Source: Desulfobacteraceae bacterium
GTDB taxonomy: Bacteria > Desulfobacterota > Desulfobacteria > Desulfobacterales > SURF-7
Direction of reading: 5' to 3'
Assembly (NCBI GenBank): GCA_030618925.1
Contig: JAUXCK010000075.1
Span: 1 to 9,473, forward strand
Length of the DNA stretch: 9,473 nucleotides
Within the stretch, counting starts at the first letter, position 1. Each line of letters starts with the position of its first letter. The notes beneath the pieces are model-generated. The model had not been told where the DNA came from. It made no database searches and saw only the letters and a list, made by a program, of their open reading frames with translations. The translations under genes were made by a program, and so were the position numbers. Of the stretch, positions 4,660 to 9,473 are shown in pieces.

Positions 4660-6984
4660 TTACATGGAACCGCCCGCCTGCCCCAACCCAAAAAGGTTAA
4701 TGATAAATTCATACTTCCTGTTTTCCTCTTCCTTCGAATACATGACATCAATCGACCAGCATCCGGCGTTATAAAGCAAACCAAGGCCCGTATCAATATT
4801 TTTCTCTTTTTCCAGGTTATATTCAGATCTTGCGCGAACCCAGAGATTAGAGGACAGGACCACATCCAGCTTCGCATCAATGGAATGGAATATGTCATCG
4901 ATCCGGGTATATCTGTGTTCGACCCAGAAATGGTCCCCCCGGTTGTCGGATACCCCCACGGCAACATTATGGGACATAAATCTCCTTTCATACTGTGAAT
5001 ACTCTGCATCCGCGGAAAGCGTCAGATATGAGGAGGGATCAAATTCAAATTTGCCATACAGGGTGGAAAAAGGTTCCGGATCATCTTTTTTTGCCTTATT
5101 AATATCATACTGCTGGGTCAATTCAAAGTAACAAAGCTGATGGTATGTATGTTCAGGCGCCCGGTCTCCGCCGCCATCGAACCCCAAAACCGATTTTATT
5201 GACCTTGCGGTGACCGTGTTGGTAAGGGAATAGGTGATCAGGTTTTGTTTTTCAATACGGTCACCTTGAAAATCAGGATATTCATCCTGATCCACATCAG
5301 GGGTATAATCATATATGATTTGCGGCTTAATGATATGTTTGAGTCGATCAATAGACCAGAGATTTACCCCAAAAACATTATACATGTCGGTGGACAGATC
5401 CAGCTTGACATCATACATGGTCCTGTTAAAAAACTGTTCGGGTTCTTCGGACGACGCCTCGTAATCAGTCACATACCAGATGGTTTCCCGGAGCCCTGTG
5501 GAGGGTTCAAAGTTAAAATAATTGTTATACCGTATGGGCAAATAGACCCTGGGGTACACCCCGATTCTGTGCACCCGGGTTGCTTCATTTATGGGAAGGG
5601 TGCCATTGGCCCGATAAAGATGGACATACTCTGAATCAAGCTTCCAGAAAAACGGGCTTTCACCTGCCTGATGCTTTGAGGCATCCAGCTCAATAAAGGG
5701 AAGTTTCTGCTGGGTGCTGTCTTCATCCTTTAAAACACGATTGACCACATTGTCATTCCAGCGCACTTCAGCGTTTAGCGTATAGACAGTCCATCTTTTA
5801 TTTAAATTCAGTCTGTTCAGCCGGGTCAGGTAATCCCCATTATTGTCCTGTGAATAGTCATCCAAAAATCGTCCGAACGTTTTCCCGAAATATTTGTCTG
5901 TTTCATCAAACCCTGTATAGCCGCTCTGGAATTCACGCAGATAATCCTGATCGCTGACAATATCAAGATCGATCTTTGCCGTAAATCCAGAGCCAATTGA
6001 CTGATCATGCTTCATCCTGAACCAGTACCGGTCTGTTTCAGGCCTGATGATTTCATTGTTTACATCTTTATTCTCAATATATCCCCATTTTTGGCTGACG
6101 TCGAGTGAAGACCCGTCATCGATCTCCCTATCCTTGAGAAAATCGAGCATCACCGTACCCTTTGAGGCAGCGTCCAACACATACCGGGCCTCAGACCCGA
6201 ATTTTATGCCCCGTTTGGACATGAAATCACCATAAAAAGTGGCATCCATGTTGTCGCTAATGGCCCAAAAATAAGGTTGCTCATATTCCACGCCCAGCCG
6301 TTCGGAGAGCCCGAATCTGGGTATTAGAAATCCAGACTGTCGCCGGGTTTTTGCCGGAAAAGCAAAAAACGGGGTGTACAATACCGGCAGTTTCCTGGCC
6401 CAAAATGCGGCATGATTGACAAAACCATATCCATCCAGGGTCACCTCAACGGTTTTTCCCGTTATTTTCCAGTCAGGATTGTTCACATCACAGGTGGTGA
6501 CGCTGGCCCCCTCGGCATAATAGGTATTTGGCCCTGTTTTTTCAATTTTCTCCCCTTTGATGTGAAAATTTGTGGCCTTGATGAAGATCGCCCCCTGCAA
6601 AATTACGCCGACCTCTTTTTCCAAATCCACTTCCATGGTTTCACCGGTCAAAATATCATCGCCTGACGTTAAAACCGCCTGACCCCGCGCGTAAACCTTA
6701 TTATTCCCCTTGTCGTACTCAACATAATCGGCCGTCAATCTTCTATCATCATTGGTAACAGACACATGCCCCCTGAAAATATATAGCTCCGCTTCCTGAT
6801 CATAGCTGACCTCATCTGCAAGGATATGCCATGGGGCCTTGTTCTCACCGGATTTTTTTTGCCCGTCTGCATGGACTGTTGCGCCTTGAACTGTAAAGAA
6901 AACAAGGAACAGGCCGGCCAGGAGACTGACGGCACGCTTCCGGTCATATAGGGGAGGTCGGGTGCCCGAATTAAGGATAAACAT
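4660..6984 (-). CDS. lptD: LPS-assembly protein LptD
   Basis: Outer-membrane beta-barrel that, with LptE, inserts lipopolysaccharide into the outer leaflet. Counting from the ATG at 6984 the product is 774 residues, normal for the family. A signal peptide is visible at about 15-39: basic RKR, a hydrophobic stretch (AVSLLAGLFLVFF), then a likely cleavage near VHADG. The periplasmic OstA/LptA-like jellyroll spans about 52-165 (WHILADEVSYDQEAELYIFRG...LTADYVEYD...ILTGETMEVDL). A conserved Cys sits in VTTCD (about residue 165), where family members form disulfides with the barrel. FPAKTRRQSGFLIPRFG (about 209-225) marks entry to the barrel, which is rich in alternating aromatic strands to the end. 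The final residues are GLGQAGGSM rather than a terminal aromatic. A TTG at 6993 has AAGGAG six bases upstream and may be the true start, adding three residues. It is divergent from surE; the nusG-like gene lies downstream. Confidence 0.96.
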   Translation of the reverse strand: MFILNSGTRPPLYDRKRAVSLLAGLFLVFFTVQGATVHADGQKKSGENKAPWHILADEVSYDQEAELYIFRGHVSVTNDDRRLTADYVEYDKGNNKVYARGQAVLTSGDDILTGETMEVDLEKEVGVILQGAIFIKATNFHIKGEKIEKTGPNTYYAEGASVTTCDVNNPDWKITGKTVEVTLDGYGFVNHAAFWARKLPVLYTPFFAFPAKTRRQSGFLIPRFGLSERLGVEYEQPYFWAISDNMDATFYGDFMSKRGIKFGSEARYVLDAASKGTVMLDFLKDREIDDGSSLDVSQKWGYIENKDVNNEIIRPETDRYWFRMKHDQSIGSGFTAKIDLDIVSDQDYLREFQSGYTGFDETDKYFGKTFGRFLDDYSQDNNGDYLTRLNRLNLNKRWTVYTLNAEVRWNDNVVNRVLKDEDSTQQKLPFIELDASKHQAGESPFFWKLDSEYVHLYRANGTLPINEATRVHRIGVYPRVYLPIRYNNYFNFEPSTGLRETIWYVTDYEASSEEPEQFFNRTMYDVKLDLSTDMYNVFGVNLWSIDRLKHIIKPQIIYDYTPDVDQDEYPDFQGDRIEKQNLITYSLTNTVTARSIKSVLGFDGGGDRAPEHTYHQLCYFELTQQYDINKAKKDDPEPFSTLYGKFEFDPSSYLTLSADAEYSQYERRFMSHNVAVGVSDNRGDHFWVEHRYTRIDDIFHSIDAKLDVVLSSNLWVRARSEYNLEKEKNIDTGLGLLYNAGCWSIDVMYSKEEENRKYEFIINLFGLGQAGGSM

Positions 6985-6999
6985 GATTAACAAACTAAT

Positions 7000-7005
7000 C
7001 TCCTT
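7000..7005 (-). promoter_or_regulatory. Ribosome-binding site of lptD
   Basis: AAGGAG on the minus strand. It is 6 bases from a TTG at 6993 but 15 bases from the ATG at 6984, so spacing favours initiation at the TTG even though the ATG is the conventional choice. Confidence 0.5.
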
Positions 7006-7032
7006 GAACACTTCATCGTTTTTCAGTATAAA
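7004..7032 (+). promoter_or_regulatory. Candidate promoter of surE-tmk
   Basis: TTGAAC (7004-7009; 4 of 6) and TATAAA (7027-7032; 5 of 6) are separated by exactly 17 bases, a sigma-70-like layout. Transcription would start near 7039, giving a surE leader of about 50 bases. The -10 box overlaps the candidate -10 of lptD on the other strand. Confidence 0.45.
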
Positions 7033-7056
7033 ACTAACCTGCAAAAAAAAAGTCAA
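7025..7056 (-). promoter_or_regulatory. Candidate promoter of lptD
   Basis: TTGACT (7051-7056) lies in the context TCTTGACTTTTTT, also seen at the HU-operon promoter. The best -10 match, TATACT (7025-7030), is 20 bases away, which is long; TTTTAT (7028-7033) is at the ideal 17 but matches only 4 of 6. The -35 is convincing and the exact -10 is uncertain. Confidence 0.45.
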
Positions 7057-7086
7057 GATGTAGTTTCGGATATATTTTCTTTAAAA

Positions 7087-7860
7087 ATGGACAGAATGAT
7101 GAATATCCTGATGACAAATGACGATGGTATTTATTCTAAAGGGCTATGGGCCCTTCACCAGGCCTTTACTGCCAGGCATACCGTCACCGTTATTGCGCCA
7201 GACCGGGAACGAAGCGCTGTAGGGCACGGTCTTACACTTTCTGAGCCGATCCGTGCCGACAAAATCCATATCAATGAAAGCGACTGGGGATATGCCATCT
7301 CCGGAACCCCGGTGGACTGTATAAAGCTCGGCATTCTTAAGCTGCTGGACATCCGGCCGGATTTGGTCGTATCGGGCATTAACCCCGGGATAAACACAGG
7401 GGTCAATTTAAACTATTCGGGCACCGTTGCTGCTGCAAAAGAAGCCACATTGTACGGGATACCGTCGATTGCAGCCTCAATTCAGGGGCAGACACCGGAA
7501 CATTATCATGATGCCGCTTCTTTTATCGTCAGATTGGCAGATACAGTTCTCAGAAAAGGGCTTCCCGCTGGATCATTTCTGAACATTAACTTTCCGGACA
7601 AACCCGCAGACCATATTGCCGGGGTTCGTATAAGCCGGCAGGAGACCGTCATGGTTGAGGCGTCTATTGAAAAAAAAACCGACCCCCGGCATCGTGCATA
7701 TTACTGGTATGGCGCTGTTCAAAAAATTGATCCCGACGATTCCCAAACGGATAATGCAGCGGTGTTGCATAATTATATTTCCATAACACCGGTAAAATGC
7801 GATATGACCGATCTTGACCTGTTTGAGGAGCTTACAAATTGGGGGATCCAACCCCCCTGA
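7087..7860 (+). CDS. surE: 5'/3'-nucleotidase SurE
   Basis: Metal-dependent phosphatase acting on nucleoside 5'- and 3'-monophosphates in the cytoplasm, linked to stationary-phase survival. Numbering is from the ATG at 7087 (257 residues). The N-terminal NILMTNDDGI places the metal-binding Asp pair at D12 and D13. The Ser ligand is S43 in DRERSAVGHGLT (39-50), and the Asn ligand is N99 in VVSGINPGINTG (94-105). SGTPVDC (72-78) and NYSGTVAAAKEA (109-120) are further signature segments, so the active site looks complete. The C-terminal part (YISITPVKCDMTD) matches the family fold. The start is uncertain by four codons: ATGs at 7087, 7096 and 7099 are in frame, the last giving the canonical MNILMTNDDG, and none has a clear ribosome-binding site. 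It is followed 17 bases later by tmk, so the two are likely co-transcribed. Confidence 0.96.
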   Translation: MDRMMNILMTNDDGIYSKGLWALHQAFTARHTVTVIAPDRERSAVGHGLTLSEPIRADKIHINESDWGYAISGTPVDCIKLGILKLLDIRPDLVVSGINPGINTGVNLNYSGTVAAAKEATLYGIPSIAASIQGQTPEHYHDAASFIVRLADTVLRKGLPAGSFLNINFPDKPADHIAGVRISRQETVMVEASIEKKTDPRHRAYYWYGAVQKIDPDDSQTDNAAVLHNYISITPVKCDMTDLDLFEELTNWGIQPP

Positions 7861-7867
7861 AAACAAC

Positions 7868-7872
7868 AGGAG
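7868..7872 (+). promoter_or_regulatory. Ribosome-binding site of tmk
   Basis: AGGAG in the surE-tmk gap, 5 bases before the ATG at 7878. It rules out the longer in-frame start (TTG at 7839), which would overlap surE. Confidence 0.75.
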
Positions 7873-7877
7873 AAAAT

Positions 7878-8516
7878 ATGTTTATCACCCTTGAGGGGAT
7901 AGAAGGTTCCGGCAAAACGACCCAGCTCGACCCGATGGTTGCGTTTCTGACGCAAAAAGGACACGACTGCATTGTCACCCGGGAGCCGGGCGGCACCCGC
8001 ATTGGACAACAGATCAGGGCAATCCTTCTGGACCCGCATAACAAAGCACTGGATCCGCTATCAGAACTTCTCCTGTATGCAGCAGACAGGGCCCAGCATA
8101 TAAAAACAAAAATCATTCCAGACTTATCTGCCGGCAAAACCGTTATCTGTGATCGATTCTTTGACGCCACCACCGTTTACCAGGGCTATGGCAGAGACCT
8201 CGATATCTCTATCATCAATATGCTGCATCAGATAGTGCTTGACGGTTTAAAACCAGATCTGACGATTCTTTTTGATCTCCCGGTTGAGACAGGCCTTTCC
8301 CGTGCATGGAAACAAATTAATGACGGATCAAGGTCTGATCTTGAAACCCGTTTTGAAAAAGAAGCCCTCGCCTTTCATCAAAAAATCAGAGATGGATATC
8401 TGGAACTTGCAAAGCGTGAGCCGGACCGGTTTCGGATCATTGATGCCGGGGGAAGCAAGGAAACCGTAAAAGAGGCGGTCACCAACACCTTATCTTTGCA
8501 TTTAAAGACAGATTGA
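7878..8516 (+). CDS. tmk: Thymidylate kinase
   Basis: dTMP kinase, which converts dTMP to dTDP with ATP on the way to dTTP. The product is 212 residues, the normal size. The P-loop is GIEGSGKTT (7-15), with Ser rather than Arg at position 11, and the LID region (SRAWKQINDGSRSDLETRFE, 141-160) carries basic residues; this is the bacterial type II arrangement. TREPGGT (34-40) is the substrate-binding motif after the P-loop. The DRY-type motif appears as CDRFFDATTVYQG (91-103), with Phe in place of the more usual Tyr after Arg, a mild change. The start at 7878 has AGGAG five bases upstream. It lies 17 bases after surE and is probably in the same transcript. Pairing with surE is consistent with nucleotide metabolism, though no functional link is shown. 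Confidence 0.97.
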   Translation: MFITLEGIEGSGKTTQLDPMVAFLTQKGHDCIVTREPGGTRIGQQIRAILLDPHNKALDPLSELLLYAADRAQHIKTKIIPDLSAGKTVICDRFFDATTVYQGYGRDLDISIINMLHQIVLDGLKPDLTILFDLPVETGLSRAWKQINDGSRSDLETRFEKEALAFHQKIRDGYLELAKREPDRFRIIDAGGSKETVKEAVTNTLSLHLKTD

Positions 8517-8532
8517 TATAAAGTAATATGTC

Positions 8533-8564
8533 ATTGAGTGTTTTAAAACTTGCGATCACTCAAT
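8533..8564 (+). other. Inverted repeat in the tmk-cysteine synthase spacer
   Basis: ATTGAGTG (8533-8540) and CACTCAAT (8557-8564) form a perfect 8-bp inverted repeat with a 16-base loop that contains TTTTAAAA. It begins 16 bases after the tmk stop. With no T-run after it, it is a weak terminator candidate; a regulator-binding palindrome or RNA leader structure is as likely. The rest of the 116-base spacer shows no gene and no strong promoter by eye. Confidence 0.35.
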
Positions 8565-8632
8565 TCAGGTAAACACTTTAGGTGCAATGAACGTCATTTT
8601 CGTTGGGTGGACAAAACCCGGAAACACATGAA

Positions 8633-9473
8633 ATGAGTTACTCTATTCTGGATGCCATCGGCAACACGCCCATGGTTGAAATTAAAAAATTAAACCCCAA
8701 TCCCGGGGTGAAAATTTATGCAAAACTGGAATATTTCAACCCTGGCGGTTCGATCAAAGACCGGCCCGCCCTTTACATGATCGAAGCGGGAGAAGCATCC
8801 GGCGAACTGACCAAAGACAAAATAGTCCTTGAAGCAACCAGCGGCAACACGGGCATCGGCCTGGCACTTGTCTGTGCCGCAAAAGAGTACAAACTCCTGT
8901 TAACCATGTCAGAATCCGTCAGCAAAGAACGGCAAATGATTCTCAAGGCCAGGGGAGCGGATATCCTCCTGACACCCGGCCATCTTGGCACGGACGGCGC
9001 CATCGAAGAGGCCTATCGCCTGGCAAGAGAAAATCCAGGCACCTATTTTATGACAGACCAGTTTAATAACGAGGCCAACTGGAAGGCCCATTACGATGGA
9101 ACCGGACAAGAAATCTGGGAACAGACCAACGGCAGGATTACAACACTGGTGGCTACCCTGGGTACCAGCGGCACCCTGATGGGGCTTTCAAGACGGCTCA
9201 AGGCATATAACCCGGATATCAAAATTATCGGCGTGGAGCCCTATCTTGGCCATAAAATTCAGGGGCTCAAAAATATGAAGGAAGCATATTGCCCTGAAAT
9301 TTTTGAAAAAAACCGCCTCGATGAAAAACCAAATATTGACGATGAAGAAGCATTTGAAATGACGCGCACCCTGGCCCGGAAGGAAGGACTTTTTGTCGGC
9401 ATGAGCAGCGGTGCAGCCATGGTTCTTGCGCAAAAAACAGCCGATACCATGACCGATGGAATCATCGTGGTCA
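8633..9473 (+). CDS. PLP-dependent cysteine synthase, C-terminus cut by the window edge
   Basis: Fold-type II PLP enzyme of the cysteine synthase (CysK/CysM) family, which makes cysteine from an activated serine and a sulfur donor. The frame is open for 280 codons to the right edge. DAIGNTPMVEI (7-17) is the N-terminal signature. The PLP lysine is K42 in NPGGSIKDRPA (36-46). The substrate loop is TSGNTG (69-74), and the cofactor phosphate loop is GTSGT (177-181), where GTGGT is more common. SSGAA (258-262) carries the Ser that contacts the pyridine nitrogen. The segment HKIQGLKNMKEAYCPEIF (207-224) differs from E. coli CysK and resembles the ALRNM region of mycobacterial CysM, which uses O-phosphoserine; substrate choice is therefore open. 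The ribosome-binding site is weak. The proteins of this style I recall from deltaproteobacteria can continue into a cysteinyl-tRNA synthetase domain, but the window ends too early to tell. It is 116 bases after tmk and may be separately transcribed. Confidence 0.92.
   Translation, partial: MSYSILDAIGNTPMVEIKKLNPNPGVKIYAKLEYFNPGGSIKDRPALYMIEAGEASGELTKDKIVLEATSGNTGIGLALVCAAKEYKLLLTMSESVSKERQMILKARGADILLTPGHLGTDGAIEEAYRLARENPGTYFMTDQFNNEANWKAHYDGTGQEIWEQTNGRITTLVATLGTSGTLMGLSRRLKAYNPDIKIIGVEPYLGHKIQGLKNMKEAYCPEIFEKNRLDEKPNIDDEEAFEMTRTLARKEGLFVGMSSGAAMVLAQKTADTMTDGIIVV

Noticed and set aside
4494..5009. 171-codon minus-strand frame overlapping the end of lptD and the repeat element
   Set aside because: It is out of frame with lptD, whose barrel sequence is continuous there, and its tail merely reads through the palindromic repeat. 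No family resemblance seen.
5245..5634. 129-codon plus-strand frame inside lptD
   Set aside because: Antisense to the LptD barrel region, no ribosome-binding site and no recognisable motif.
7043..7051. Run of nine A's (T's on the minus strand) considered as a terminator tail
   Set aside because: No GC-rich hairpin precedes it on either strand, and it sits where the divergent promoter elements are expected; it is better read as the T-tract after the lptD -35 box.
8517..8632. T-box or SAM riboswitch before the cysteine synthase gene
   Set aside because: No T-box TGGNACCGCG-type sequence and none of the conserved SAM riboswitch core could be found; the stem seen is too simple to assign.

Overview
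The window reads as ordinary chromosome from a Gram-negative, probably sulfate-reducing deltaproteobacterium (Desulfobacterota, most likely Desulfobacterales). The grounds are an outer-membrane LptD, a holB-ricT-metG cluster, a specialised NusG paralogue, a cysteine synthase of a type I associate with this group, and a palindromic TTCGACATTC-type intergenic repeat that I recall from such genomes. The taxonomic call is inference from protein style; no rRNA is present.

Left part, minus strand, read from about 7000 down to 1. lptD (LPS transport to the outer membrane) is followed by a roughly 185-base spacer carrying a palindromic repeat element, then a NusG/UpxY-like transcription elongation factor. 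A promoter-like sequence begins 8 bases after the nusG-like stop codon. It appears to drive a tightly packed operon: HU/IHF-type DNA-binding protein, holB (DNA polymerase III delta'), ricT (PSP1-domain protein) and metG (methionyl-tRNA synthetase, whose C-terminal end runs off the left edge). Within the operon the spacing runs from an 11-base overlap to a 12-base gap.

Right part, plus strand, from 7087 onward. surE (5'-nucleotidase) and tmk (thymidylate kinase) are 17 bases apart. After a 116-base spacer comes a PLP-dependent cysteine synthase that runs off the right edge. lptD and surE diverge from a short intergenic region with face-to-face promoter-like elements whose -10 boxes overlap.

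The cluster is mostly housekeeping: envelope assembly, nucleoid structure, replication, tRNA charging, nucleotide metabolism and cysteine synthesis. I see no phage, transposase, CRISPR array, toxin-antitoxin or defence system, and no gene-free stretch above 300 bases. The items most worth a second look are the palindromic repeat between lptD and the nusG-like gene, the placement of the specialised NusG, the Cys-rich RicT in a Gram-negative background, and the truncated cysteine synthase, which may be the front half of a fusion with cysteinyl-tRNA synthetase.
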